From Seriola aureovittata (lineage: Eukaryota; Chordata; Actinopteri; Carangiformes; Carangidae), in contig NC_079384.1 in assembly GCF_021018895.1 (NCBI RefSeq), positions 6,433,140 to 6,497,139 of the forward strand: a DNA stretch of 64,000 nucleotides, given 5' to 3'. Positions 14,778-28,360 of the stretch are shown piece after piece; position 1 is the first letter of the stretch; every line of letters starts with the position of its first letter. Both the position numbers and the translations under genes were made by a program. Below the pieces are notes generated by a model that saw only the letters and a list, made by a program, of their open reading frames with translations, was not told the DNA's origin and searched no databases.

Positions 14778-14863
14778 TCCTACCTGTCAGGACATGAGTG
14801 GAACAGGTGAACCCCCCCGTCCCCAAGGCCCTGCTCTCGTTTGCTTGCACTCGCACACAAACA

Positions 14864-14864
<1 letters not shown>

Positions 14865-14914
<50 letters not shown>
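14865..14914 (+). repeat. (AC)25 microsatellite
   Basis: Perfect dinucleotide run. Confidence 0.95.
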
Positions 14915-14916
<2 letters not shown>

Positions 14917-15774
14917 GCCAACCCCCTCCACCTGTCACTCTGTCACTTGGACTGAGAACCAGCAGGGTGGCCCCCCTCCATCCATCCCACCCTCTTTCAC
15001 CCTCCTCCATCTCTGTTACACCCCCTCTTTTTGTCCCATCCCATTAGCTCGGGGGCTACCTGTGCTGCACCTTTTAACCTCTCTGCATGAAGTTCTCACC
15101 TGTGATTTAAATTTTTTTTTTTTTTACGACCACATCACAACAGTTGATATGAATTCAACAGTAATTTAAAGAAACCTCATGAAAGCCTTCACATTAGCTC
15201 TTCAGAACTGCTTTTGTTTGGGCCAAAGAGAAGAAGTGCAGCGTTAGCGTGAGCAGCGACATCTGCCACGTTTGAACAGACAAATAAAAAAAAAGAAAAA
15301 AACACAAACAACATTAACACCACAGTTCTGCCCACACTCTTTGATTAACAAGTGATCACTGGGGAACTGCAGCACAGAAACACCGCAACTACTTAGCACC
15401 AAAGATGGGACTAAAACTTGGCATTAAAACTGAGTTTTTGCCATAATGCGATGCAGAGGCTTCTGTAACTCTGACAACATGGGATCACAGCAAAGATCTG
15501 CCCACCATGTTTTTACCATTCTCTTTAGCCATGATGCTAGCAGCTTGGCTGTAAGCATGTCAGATATACTTTGCTGTGACACTGTCCTTATGTAACAGAA
15601 GGAGCCTATAGGTTGTTTGTACCATGTTATTGTTACCATCTTATTACAACCCATAGTTACATAGTCCGTTGGGACAGACTTACACGCTGGAATCCACTGT
15701 TCATTTTTGTCATTTGAAACTGAGAGTCATTGTTGTTTCTTTTATCCATGAGCGCTTCACAACCTTAAAGCTAT

Positions 15775-16550
15775 ATAACATAATAATCATTTTTCTGCGT
15801 TAAAATGTCTAAAAAGGACTTGACCCGCGTTATATATTTCGTTGAGGTGTATACTTTCAGTATCCCAGATGTTTCCAGCAATCTTCAAACCTAAAAGAAA
15901 TCCGTGATCGGTTTCATCCGGTCGCCTGTCAATGACATCATGTACCCTTTGCGTATGCGTCAGTGTTGTGGTTGTCTGCCAGAAGTGTCAAAATAGCCTT
16001 TTTTCTCCAGTTTTAAGCTTTTGGTAATTTTTATCTATGTTTTAAATGGATGAAGGATTTTAGTCACTGGATTTCTTGATCTTACGTTATCAGAGAAACA
16101 AGCTGAGCAAACATTAGCGGCCACTCGGCTCCCAGCTTTGTGTCTACTGATACTAAGTGATTGTACCAGTTTTATTCACTAGGTCCATTTATTTTGGAGA
16201 GGAGGAGACCACTGCCGGTTTACCCCTAAACTTGTGAATCATAAATCAATCCATCAGAGAAACAAGCTGAGCAAACATTGGCGGCAGCTCGGCTCGCAGC
16301 ACCTCGCAACACGAGAGGAGACCTCTGAGGATAATTTGGTTCCTGGTAAAAACTTCCTGAACGATTGACACTGAAGAAATTCTAGGCAGGAAAAGCTGAC
16401 TGCAGTGACAGCAGCGGTGGTGACGACAACGACTCCCTTGACCCCAAGCTACTTCACCACAACACCGAACTCTGTCTTTTGTTATTGTTTTGATTGAGAG
16501 ACCCCCAGTGGCAGAAAATTACATAGTGCGTGTTTAACCCCTTGTTGATT
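15775..16550. mobile_element. Dispersed repeat fragment with internal duplication
   Basis: The sequence resembles a non-autonomous repeat common in percomorph genomes, ending near the phrase CCCCCAGTGGCAGAAAATTA. Within it a 46-bp unit is present twice in direct orientation (16091-16136 and 16255-16300) with about four mismatches. It has no coding capacity, and its termini and family are not resolved. Confidence 0.5.
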
Positions 16551-17465
16551 ATTGTAACCGTGACGACAAAGGTCCTCTAACCTTGAGGTACTGTTTCCTA
16601 AACCTAACCAAACTGTGATCATCATCCCATAACCCTAAAATGTTAGCATGCTAACACACAAACTAAGAGCATGTTAACATGGGGATGAAGGGACACAGTG
16701 CCTAAACACAGACTCATGGAGCTGCTTGTGTGACTGTAGAGAGTATCTCCGTCTTATATACCTGTTATTCCAGTCCATCATCAACAACTGCATTTCTGCA
16801 TTCAAGAAACACTTTCACTTTACCTATTGCAATGTATTTCTTTATTTATTGTGAAATATTTGTTTGAAGGTTAACCTTTTTAAAATTATTACAGTAGAGT
16901 TATTTTCTTTGCATGTGAGTTGAGTCAGAGATGTGACTGTTTTTGTTAGATCCTAGAACTGATATCTGCTTTATATCAATTCCATTATCATTATCACTGT
17001 TACCAATTTAATTGTTTTTAACCATAGACATGACAGCAGCACAAATATTAGAAAGTCAATTAAAGTTGTTAAAATCAAGGAAGCTGAACAAAAAGACTTG
17101 GCGTTACTTTTCCAGCTGGACACTTAACCCCCAGCTGCGCCAGTGAAGCTTGCCATGCAGCCGGCAGCAGATGACTGTGGTTACACAGGGCAGCCTCAAG
17201 GTGTGAATTTGCAGCAGCTAGGAAAGAGCATGCATGGTTAAATTTCACAAGATAAACACTGCTTAGCATAATAAATAATGTTTCAGTAGAGAGTTGACCG
17301 GCAATGAGTCACCCTGCTCTTCACGGTCTGACTCACCTCAACAGCGCCAAGGAGCAGACGGCTGCTGAAACCTGTTGTGATGAGTAGAGAGACAGAGACT
17401 GTTAGCTCCATGCAAAAGCCTAATTTTAAATATTTGTAATTTAACTTGCAAACACAGTCTGCAAA

Positions 17466-17559
<94 letters not shown>
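17466..17559 (+). repeat. (ATCT)23 tetranucleotide microsatellite
   Basis: About 23 perfect TATC/ATCT units, a highly polymorphic class. Confidence 0.95.
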
Positions 17560-17824
17560 TTATGTTGTATTTACACTTACTTGACACGGTGGCTCAGAGG
17601 CTTTGTGGGAACTTTAGTGTTCATGCATGTTAACATTATGATAATGCCTGTGTGTGCAGCTACCTGAGGGGATTGTTGTTTTACATGGCCTTTTAAAAGT
17701 TTCTGTGGGATTAAAAGAGGTTAGATGCACACAACACTGCTATTTCCCTGAGGCAGGAGAGGAACCTTTCCACTCTCTGCTCACACTCCACGCTAGTCAC
17801 GCAAGCCCCGTCAGAGACAGGTTC

Positions 17825-17868
17825 GCACACACACCGAACACACACACATATACACACGCATACACACA

Positions 17869-17958
<90 letters not shown>
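17825..17958 (+). repeat. (CA)n compound microsatellite
   Basis: An imperfect CA zone leading into a pure run (17872-17958, about 43 units), the longest CA tract in the window. Confidence 0.95.
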
Positions 17959-17961
<3 letters not shown>

Positions 17962-18501
17962 GCAGGAAAGCAGACGGACAAAAACCTCACACTCAAACAA
18001 AATGAGTCAGAAAAGCAACTCAGGATGGTAAATTCAGATGTTGTGCAAGGCTTTGTTGTGGTTTGTGTGGTTATTTGAAATTCTAAGGAATTCACACTTC
18101 CTATGCAGCCTCGACTTATGTATTTGGAAGTATCTGTGTTGCTTTAAGCTCAGAGAACCAGTGAGAACTTTGTGCTATTACTAGGGAAGTTGGTATTTGC
18201 TTTACTGAATTACAACAATGCTGCAATGGCATGGCACAGCTACTAGTTATAAGCAAAAACTAAACAACAAAAAAGGAACAATCAACCTCCACTACTGTGA
18301 TTCTGCTTTTGTTATTTAATGGAGTGTGTGTGAATACGCTGTGTATAGTTTTTTGGTAAGTGTTCGTGCATGTGTGTGACAGAGAAACAGAAAGCACAAG
18401 AGAGGAGGGCCTATTCAAGCAGCATGCATGCTTCAAAACAGGCTGCAGGGCATCACTGAATGACTGATAGGAGAGACCTTTACTGCAAAACAAAGCTCCT
18501 A

Positions 18502-18574
18502 ACACACACACACACGCACACACACACGCACGCACGCACGCACGCACGCATGCATGCACACACACACACACACA
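18502..18574 (+). repeat. (CA)n/(CGCA)n compound microsatellite
   Basis: CA units flank a CGCA tetranucleotide run (about 18526-18549), an alternating purine-pyrimidine tract with Z-DNA potential. Confidence 0.9.
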
Positions 18575-21500
18575 ATAATAATACACACTACCCTACACAT
18601 ACAATCCAAAATCAATAGAAGCAAAATCAACACAAATCCTCTCCTGCCTGTCTGTCTCCTCGTCTTGTGTTGACATTTGTCTTTTTCCATAGCAGTTCAT
18701 GACACACACATTCTACTGTAGCAACTAAAAATCACACTGATCACTCACAGACAAAAGCTTTCATGCTTTGTCTTTTATTGATGCATCCACCCACTGGAAC
18801 ACAGCAACTAACCAAGTGTCAACTGCCATTGCAGGCAGCGGGTGCTGTTCAACCTGTCACAGTCTTTTGTCTCTGTGTATGGACAGCCTGTGTGTGTTTT
18901 CTGTATGCACAGTGTTACTCAAACATGGGGTAGGGGTTTTGAAGGAGGTCAGGAACTGTCTTATTAGAGTCCAAATGTCCTTGGTTGCAGATTTTAATTT
19001 CATTCACCAGGTGTGGGGTTTAGACCCCCTGAATTCCAAAGCTGTATAAATGTTCACAGATGCTCGGGGGTTAAAGTGTGCAAGGGTTAGGTGTGTTGCA
19101 TTGGGTCTTGCACCCATGCAGGGTGGTGTGCATCTGCTAGTGTGTAAGACAAAGAGACAGAGAGACGGAAAGCCAAACCCAGACAACCAGTTTGTTCGTG
19201 AGAGAGTTCTCCTCATGTGATCAGTGGCATTGAGGGCTGGAGACTTCTGTAAAACTGGCAGGGATTTTGAATTATAATGGCCAGAAATGTTCACCGCCTC
19301 TTAAACCACACAGTGTAGTAGATGAACATTAGTGCCTCATAAGTCTTGAGCATGGGAGCTTTACTGTAACCCTCTGTGCTTGCTGTTCCTGGAAGTCCCA
19401 CACAATGTCTCCAATACTGTTCCATGTCAAATGACAATTAGGCAGCTCTGAACCTTAATACATTTTGCCCGCAGCGGTCAGAACTTTCATTGCAAGATAA
19501 TTCAAAAGCACCGGAGAGAGCATGATTTCACTCTTTAAACCGTTCTCTCTCTGTGTGTGTTTAGAAAATCCAAAATGGCTGCCCCTCCTCTTCCTTTCCC
19601 AGTGTCACCGGCGGTCCCGGCATGGCAGAGCAGAGCTGCCTAGTTCATATACAGTGTGCAGGAAGTGATTAACAGTAAAAGATCAAAGGCGGTGGACAGG
19701 ATAAACATTCTTCCCTGGGACCCTACTCCTCCGGGGTATACAGCACCACTTCCTCTTTTTACAGACTGACTGCTGCCTCCACCGCCACAGCACAGCGCAC
19801 ACATTGTCACCACATGAGGCACTGACCCACAATTCAGACAGTGTGTGTGTGACAGACAGAGAGAGATGGAGTGATAGAGAGGGAGAAAGGGGAGGGAGCA
19901 CAGGGGGATGTGTGTGTGTTTGACTCCTGAGAGCTGAGGCAACATCCAAGCTGCATTTAGAGTTTGAAAATGATTATGTTGTTATGTTGTGCAGACGCAA
20001 CAATCAGTTGAGGGCCTCAGCTTATGCTAATTTCCCATATGATGTTCTCACTGGTGCACAGCTGTTGCGCTAAAGGACCGCCATTGGGATGTGATTATGT
20101 GACTGCAGCTGCAGGTGTAAGAGTGTAAGCAGGAAGTGAAGGAAACCCTCTCTGATGTCAGCAGCGCTGGATACTGAATGCAAATGTGAACCAAAGCTGT
20201 TTGTGTGCAAAGCATTTTTGCTGCATGTGTAAATTGAGGAGGGACCAGATGGGATGTGTGTGCAAGAGAGACAGACAGACAGACAGAAAAACACAATCTC
20301 TATTGAACACCACACACCTGATACAACTATTAAAAACGACGTTGTATAACTGTGACCTTCAGCCTGAATACCTGCATGAATCATCCTCACGTCATGTTCA
20401 TGTTTATTTCTTCAGTGCTGTCAATCTGTGTTAAAGCATTGTGCAATACACACAACATAATATGACTGCTCCTCTTATGAATCCAGTTTCAACCTTTTGA
20501 TGTCAAATCTGTGTTTACATCAATGTTAAGGCCTTCCTTTTGAATCTGGGACTACCTTCGACCCCCCCAACCCCCACCCCCCACCCCAGCCCCACACCCC
20601 CTTAAACTGAGGTGAAACATAACCTCCTCTTGGGCTCAATGGATGGCAGATCACAGGCCCTCGAGATCTAAAAGAGACAATTATCCTCAATTGAAGGCTG
20701 ACAGGAAGAACAAACGCTTCATAAGTGGCACAGGGGTCTTTCTTCTCTGTGGGGGTTGGGGGACTAATCCACTCACAAGGGGCCACAGGAGTGACCAGGT
20801 CACCCCATAGCCAGGTGAAGGACCCCACGACCCATTCTCTGAACAATAGGATGATGGCTGAGTGATCATACGTCTGTGTATGTATATGTGGAAAGTTATC
20901 AAGGCATCCCATTACTTGAGGTCCAGTTTGACCTACAGTGTGGCCCAGCACCAGAGACTAAAAATACAGCGTTTGACCTCGTTATTCCTTTGAAGCTTCA
21001 GTCTCAGGGACAATGTCTTTGTGTTGGGTTCGATGATGGCTACAGCAGCTTTTGCTGTGGTAGGCACATAGTGTAGAGTCCAAATGTGGGTTTAAAAATA
21101 GCGAGGCCTCGGGATGTGTGGCTTGCTCTCGTTGTTTCTCTTGGCAGATTGAGGTCAGAACATAATCCGCTTCATATGTAAAAGCTACATAATATGAGTC
21201 CATGTCTTAACAGCCTGCCAGTTATTCTTATAGTCAATCAAATCTGAGAACATGTTGATGATGGAGTGATATTGACACAAGGAAATAAATTGTTACACTG
21301 CTGTTTTTGCATGCTGTCCCTGAGGTAACAAACAAAAAAATTTTCCTCCACATATCTGCCAGAACTTAGCTTTTCATTCACATATTGGTTACAAATGAAC
21401 CTCATTTGCAATGATAACCATAGAAATGCACATATGGCTTCTAAGTGAAAGACCCACATTAGGCCTCTCTGCCTGCCATTAAAAAACATTTAATCTGATA

Positions 21501-22312
21501 GAATCATTTGTCTTTGTGTCTGGGGCCAGGCAAGTCCAAGGGCAGCTTCCAGCATCTAATTGGTCGACAGGATCATTGACATCACAAGGGGTGAAAGGCC
21601 AATCTGGGACAACCTTGCAGGTTCTTTGGTGCCAAGTTCTGTTTGAGAGTTGCCAGGTGTGAAAAGCTTTACTTGTTGTTCTTGGGCCGATGTGAACATC
21701 TGTGCCGGACTTGTAGCCAGTGCAGAGACAGAGAGTCATGCTGAAGCTGAGGACTTTGAATTCCCCTTCAAAACATGGATAATTTAGAGAAAACACACTT
21801 ATGGGTGGGGAGGGGAATTGGGAAATAAAAGTCTCTGTGTAGCTTTGCATCAAGGGTTTTGTATTCCTTTAGAAAACTAGGCTATGTGAAATTTCTGACA
21901 TGACTCAGTATTCTTTCTGCAAGCAAATGAAATGTTTAAAGACAGATTTTTAGAAGCTATTTGTTGAACCACAAAGGAGTTTGACCAGTTATATTAATTT
22001 CGATTATTGAATTTGTGTGTAAATTCCTTATAAATTCTTAACCTGTGGCTAGTTTCATTCATAGTCTCATTACACCAATAAATCTGCTTCAAAACTGAAA
22101 AGCTTAGTTAGTAAAGACTGAAATCATGTATAAATGAGGTGCTAGGGGATTTTAGTGACCCTAATCATTCATCTCTGTAGTAGAGGGATTTCAAAGGAGT
22201 AGAGAAAACAAAGACTACCCAGTTGGTACATGGAGCTGTTACCTGCTTACAATCTGGGGAGTTTGAGTATTAAGGGTGAGAAGGTTAAATTTCAATAACA
22301 TTTTAATTCTAT

Positions 22313-22345
22313 TCTCTCTCTATCTCTCTCTCTCTCTCTGTCTCA
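22313..22345 (+). repeat. (CT)n microsatellite
   Basis: Imperfect CT run ending in CTGTCTCAGG, so it also resembles a polypyrimidine tract and splice acceptor. Confidence 0.85.
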
Positions 22346-22509
22346 GGAGTCGAGGTTGAGGTTCTTTCCTAGTGTCATCCTCCCCCTGTGTCCACTTGTC
22401 CACTTGTCGCACACATTTGTTTGTATTTGTTATTGTTTGTAATTGTATAAACCTTTAATATTACAATTACTTGGATAAAAACTAGTATTTGGATGGAATA
22501 AAGCTTTAT

Positions 22510-22900
22510 AGCAGTTAAATACTGTCCTCCTAATACGGCACTCCTAAACGCTAGGTGGCGCTGGCGCGAGAAACTAGAAATGCTACATCTTCAGGGCGGA
22601 TTGGAGGCCACAGTGACTAGCTAACGAAAAGTAATGAGAAGGGCCGGGGCTAGCTGGTTAGCATGCTAACTTCAGTAGAAGAAAAGACGTGATAGAGAGT
22701 CAAGAGACAAGAATCAACGTTGGCGTTGCTTCCCGCCACTGGAGACAACTCTTAGCGAGTGAAGAAAAGAAGATTGATGTTGAACTCGCAATGTGTCTTC
22801 TAGACTGGTAAGTAAACGGTTGTCAATGCTAACGTTGGCTAACGTTTATGTAGCAATAGCTAAGCTTACAAACAGCTCGTTTAAACTTGACTGTTAATGT
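22510..22900. mobile_element. Dispersed repeat fragment with a GTAAGT donor
   Basis: A moderately CpG-containing block in AT-rich DNA, beginning near CTAGGTGGCGCTGGCGCGAG and including GTTAGCATGCTAAC and CGTTGGCGTTGCTTCC. I recognise these phrases from many fish loci, so I read it as a repeat. It ends in a strong splice-donor match (GACTG|GTAAGTA at 22803-22813), which could mimic a first exon. Confidence 0.45.
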
Positions 22901-25249
22901 TCTGTAAAACCAGGTATGACTTTATATACGGTGTGTGTTTCACTTAGTAGTATTCATTCAGTTTAAAATGTGGGAAATACTTGAAATTATTGGAATTTGA
23001 TTTAAAATTGTTACAATTAACATTATAATTTAACCCCATTTTGATCAAGTGTCAGGTGATACATGTCAAGGCATTACTTCATTACTTATTTCCAGTCAAA
23101 TGCGCATTAGCATGATAACATTAGCTTTGCCACTGGTTCAGTTAGCTATGCAGCAGTTTCATTTGGCAGCTACTGGGTGTAAACATTAAGTAAAAACTAG
23201 TCTATATGTATGCAATCGATTTTAAATCAGTGATATATAAATCTCTACTTAGTAAAGACTTGCGTTACAACTAGGCTAAGTTTAACCTTTAAAGAGTTGA
23301 TGCAACGTCATGGGTCTGAAGCTCAACAAGCATTCAAACTCCACTTATGATATAAATAGACAGTATTTACTCACACATCCAGTTTACCCAACAATGGCCC
23401 ATCTCTATGCCTGACCCCTAACATAAACACAACATGGCTCCTTTCCCCAGTGACCCAGAGGGGTGCAGGTGGTCCACATGAACACCTCTATATGGGTTCT
23501 GACCTGGGTTCAAAGGTCAGACCCCTCAAATGACGGCCTTCCTTGCCGCCCCTAATTGCCCTGTTTATTTTTAGTCCACACTGGGCTGTGTTGAGCTATT
23601 AAAAGAAACATGAACATGAGGCCGTCCGCTAATTACTGGTGGGCCAGCAGACCCTCACTTTCCCTGATTGCTACCATATGCTAACCCACTCAGAGAGGAG
23701 AGTCTCATCTGTCACCTTTGCTGTCTCTCGGTGGTTTTGCTGTTTATATAGCACCACAGGATGGCATATTTTGCTGCAAGGGTGTGTCACAGAAATGTCT
23801 ACTGGCTTAAAAATGGAAAAGTTCAAATTTGTGGAATTTTTTTTTTTTTATAACAAATAAATAAGCTATCTTCTAAACAAGACAATAATGTTGGTTATAG
23901 TATAATATAGGTATGAAAGCTACTATCTGCAGGATGGATTTGTGTGCAGTGAAAGTAAATCTGAGCTATATTTTCTGTCCCTCTCAGTCAGTTTGTGTAA
24001 TGTGTCGCAATGTTCTGAAATTCCTCAAAGTCACAGCGGAGATGTTCACAGGAGGACTCTCATTTCACAGAATACACAAGAAGACAACAGATGAAATAGA
24101 TAGCTATCACTGAGCCATTGCTGGCAAGTATCAGTAAATCTGGTTTGAGCATTTAAGGAAGCAGTAAGTAATTGGGTCGATTTAGACCTATTTGTGGTCA
24201 AAGTGAGGTTGAAATAATGCAGCAGAGGCGGCCATCTTGCCGAAGTTGTGAAGTTTACAAAGGTTTGATTGCAGGAGGAAGCTGGTTGTGTGGATTAGCA
24301 CAGATGGGTCTGGACAAAGAGAGTACATGCTTCTGTTTAGTCTTAGAGACTGTTAGAGGTGCTGCAGACATTTGATATGACAATTAGAAATGTTAGTGAG
24401 TGAGTGCAAAAATATTTTAAAACTGTTGTTTCAAATTATGATGAGAAGAAAACTGCCAGATATTATATTAATATAACCTCAATATCTAAATGACAAACTA
24501 GCAAAATTAATATTTTTAATTTAAAGTGACATAACTTTTAAAGCAGTGGAAATACTGGATGTTGGATTGGCATGAGTGACCATACTTTTCCATCCTTTTT
24601 CAATGTTTATGTGTTGATACAGGTCCTTCAACTAGGTAAAATCCCTGTTCAACAAACCAGCTCTTTCATTTCCACATTTTCTGATATGTAGCTACTTGTT
24701 TCTTAGTTGTCGTCCCTCAATGCCAGCTTACGTTGCTGGTAACACATGTGTCAGCAGTGAAGCCGGAGCTGTCAGGAAGGTGTCTGGATATTGTCAGACA
24801 GAACAGGCCCACCCGCCTCGCTCTGCCCTGATGGATTGGGTTTCCGCCGCACCTAGATGCACACAAACCTGCAACTTCCTGCAGAAATGAATCACTGAGA
24901 GGGAGAAAATAGATATTCACAAGAGAGCAATGCATTATACTACTTAGACCTGTTAGGTTGTTATGATGTGATATTATGCTTCCTGAGCAAATAAATGACT
25001 TTGGAAATGTCAACGTGAACCCAAAGGCAGACCTGTTCATGGTCAATATCCAAAGGCAATGTCTTAACATGAGGATGGGATCTGGCATGTTTAGGAAATA
25101 TTGATTATGACTGCCAATTAATTTGCATTGTAAGGCTTACACTATGGAAATGTTCATTTGTTTAACACAGTATGATTACTTGTTTAAAACTATATTGGGT
25201 AAATGTTGTTGAACCTGATATCACCCTGTTCTGTTGGTTCTGAAATTTA

Positions 25250-25530
25250 AATCCTTGGCTGTGGGGTGGTAATGGACAGATGACTGAATGGGCCCATTGG
25301 GCACAGGCCCAGGTTTCATCTGCAAAATGTTGGTTAAAGAGATGCAAACAAACTACAAAGAGACAAAAATCTGCACCAAAATTGAATGTGTTCTTCCCTG
25401 GCCTGTGCCCCATCCCTCCACTAAGTCTGGTGCAAATTGGTTCAGTACTCTTTGTGTAATCATGCTGACAAATAAACAAACAAACAGACACGGGTGAAAA
25501 CATAACCTCCTTGGCGGAGGTAATTACTAC
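25250..25530. mobile_element. Teleost retroelement 3'-end-like fragment
   Basis: The block ends in a run of AACA-like units (ATAAACAAACAAACAGACACG) and then ACATAACCTCCTTGGCGGAGGTAA-type sequence, which contains the palindrome CCTCCTTGGCGGAGG (25505-25519). This tail is widespread in teleost genomes and looks like the 3' end of a non-LTR element or a derived SINE. I cannot name the family. Confidence 0.5.
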
Positions 25531-28086
25531 AGAGAGACTGAAAGAGCAACAAAGACACAATCATTCATGGGTATCTTGCTCCTGTGTAGGGGAGGGAGAA
25601 CTTTAGATGTGTCTTGGCAACCATTTTCCCAAAACCTGTCCATGAGGGTAGTGGCACATATGTGAATGCTTGAATCAACAATTTTATTTTCATACATGAT
25701 TTTATTCATTAGACAAATTGTAAATATTATGCTCTAATGTGAGTAACACTAATTTAGTCTTCTGTGCAATGAACATTTACAGCTAAATTATGTTAGTTGT
25801 AACATGTGCCACTAATGTACAATTGTAATTGTTTCTGAATATTTGCAGCAGCATGAACTAGTATTTTGTTTGCTAGCATTGTTCAGTTGTCCGTGATTAC
25901 CTCTTTCCTGACAGTTTAAGACAGTGTACCGGGACTGTATTTGGAGTTTGATAGGAAACTTGAGGCTTGCCATTTCCCCTCTACACCTCTGTTTATCCCC
26001 AGGCACTGCCACCACCCAACTTCCATCAGCTGTACAGAAACAAGAGCCTCTCTCTCAATGCTGCTGGTCACTCACATATCCTCTCATAATATCTTCACGG
26101 CATCAAGATTATATCATAAGCATTTCTAATAAGCATATTTTTTATTTGTGTGCATGTAAATATTATCTGTGAACAGCAGTATATCTGGCATTTGATAACC
26201 TGGAGACTGATCATCATGTTGTGGCAGCATGTGGTAACACTTTGTAATAATGGCCGCTTACCGTGGTTATCAGGACTGAGCACCGTGGATTACCCTTTTA
26301 TCTCAGCACTGGAATTTCAGCCTCTCCGCTTTGTGAAAGCCTTAATTGTGGAAAACTCAGAGGTTTTGGTTTGGTCTGCTGAGGTAACACCCAGCTGTTG
26401 CAGAGATGTTAATATCTGGAGTGCGTCAGGAGCTTTTCTTGCCACTATTGCTGTTGTTTGTCTTTTCACCCCTGCGTAACATGGTGTGACTTTATATGGT
26501 TGAGGTAATCCTTAAATGTGCCGTGCAGATGTACAGTAGATTTTGTTACAACGCTTTTTCGCTGCTCGCTTTAAGACATTTTGTTTTGGCATGTGTGGCT
26601 CCTCTGGACATGATTATTTGATCTCCGACATGCAGTAAAGAGCCTTTTTGTAATTTATGTTCCCAGCGTTTAGCATCATTTTATAAATGTTTAAAAGAGG
26701 ATTGTTGAATTGAGTACAAAAAATGTTCGGTTTGTGGCATATAATAACATAATACCAAAAGCACCACTTTATATATTACATTATTTGTTTGTGCGTGTGA
26801 CTCTACACGCTGCGGTCATGCTATCATGCTCCCTTTGTAACCAGTAGTGGCCGTGTGATGTCAGCAGTTGGCGGGCCACTGTTGCCACCCACACAGCTGT
26901 CACAGAGCAACAGACCACCTGATGAGCGCCTCAGCATGATGAACACACCTGATGGCGCTCCCTGTGCTTTTCTCAGGAGCCTCGCAGACGGCTGGAACGT
27001 CGGTTTTGGGCAACACTCCAACAACAACATGGAAGCCAACGGAAACCGAGTTTGAAAGCAAAGCTCATAAAATCACCAATCACACTTTTATGTTTGCTAA
27101 CAGTCTGCTGCCGCTGAGGAGAAGCCTCTTTTAATGAGGCTGCGTTCAGTTATTCATAATGGAAGGCTCAGTAATAGAAAACTGCTGTGTTGCAGTGGCA
27201 TTGGTTTCACATTTTTGAATAATAGCCAGACCAGTGAAGCGTAAAGAGCGTACAAGGTTGTTGCAATACAGCGTGGAATTCAAGACCTGAGTGTTCCAAA
27301 CCCAGTATCTGGTCCTCCTCCAAAAACTTGAATCCTCTCCAACAAGATTCAACACCAGACACTCCCAGTTCCTCTACCGCCCCCTAATCTTCCTGAGAAA
27401 CCAAGGTGGAACTGCTGGGTGAAAAGGTCACTGTCCCCAGCATTCCTGGCTTGGCAGGGGGGCAAGGTTTGAGCTGAAATGGAGGGGCAGGGTGAGGTAG
27501 GCAGGGGCATTGTATGTCCAGGGGAGGCAACTTAGATGGGTTTGGCCCTTTGGCTTTTGTTGATGTTTTTTGTTGTCATTGTTGGCCAGACTTAATACAG
27601 CATTCCTCTTGGCTCTCCAGTGAGTGTGTACTGGGGAAAGGTGGTGGTAAAGGGGTGGGGTGGGTTGGGGGGGTGACAAAATAGATGGGTTCTTAAATCT
27701 TATGGGAAACAATAGAAGGTGACCCCCTGAGCCATTTTGAGCCTTCATGCCCTTCAGGGTCTTGAGCAGAAAACTGCATGACAATGATAGTAAACAGGCA
27801 GAGAAAACATGAGCGACCTGAGGAAAGTCTCCTGAGGAAAGATTTCCTAAATACAGAATTTACCTCTGAAATCAACTATTGGTTGATTTTAAAGCATAAT
27901 GTGAGCTTCCAGTTTAATTATTTCACTGTGTCTACCTGTAATACTTTGGGTAACCTTGCTCCTTGCTGCTTGTGTATTTGCCTCCTCAGAAAACTTGTTT
28001 TGATGCATCGCTCTTGCCTTTAGCCTTTCACAGTGCTCATAATTCATTTTCCTGCTCAAATTAGATTCACACTTCCTGCATTTCAC

Positions 28087-28111
28087 TTTTTTTTTTTTTT
28101 TTTTTTTTTTT
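28087..28111 (+). repeat. Poly-T run
   Basis: An uninterrupted run of about 25 T. Confidence 0.9.
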
Positions 28112-28261
28112 CTCCTCTTAAAGGCAAAATCCTTCCTTCAGATTACCTACATTAAAACAGAAATATTCATTATTTTGCCTGAAGTGACTTAGCAGGAGCT
28201 AATGGGGTCAAGCTCTGGTCAATTGGAGCTTCACCTACCACCTTGTCTTTCTGTTTTTCAG

Positions 28262-28360
28262 GTTTTGACACAGGCTCCCAACGCAGATCTTCTCAGACAG
28301 CTTTCCCATGGTTGGAGGACTGCCTCTCTCCTCTTAGGCTGGTTTTAAAACAGATTACAG
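28262..28360 (+). other. Exon-like non-coding segment
   Basis: A 99-base segment bounded by a strong acceptor (TTTCTGTTTTTCAG) and a donor (GATTACAG|GTAAAT). One frame is open for 28 codons and then hits TAA. It could be a UTR or lncRNA exon, or chance splice-site matches. Confidence 0.2.

Larger units (their letters stand above)
16551..22509. other. Gene-free stretch rich in microsatellites
   Basis: Contains the ATCT, CA and CGCA arrays and a C-rich tract at 20562-20602. No coding exon is recognised; the longest open frame (20951-20526, minus) has no family resemblance. Confidence 0.6.

Noticed and set aside
17654..18031. 125-codon open frame rich in Thr-His
   Set aside because: Pure translation of the CA microsatellite.
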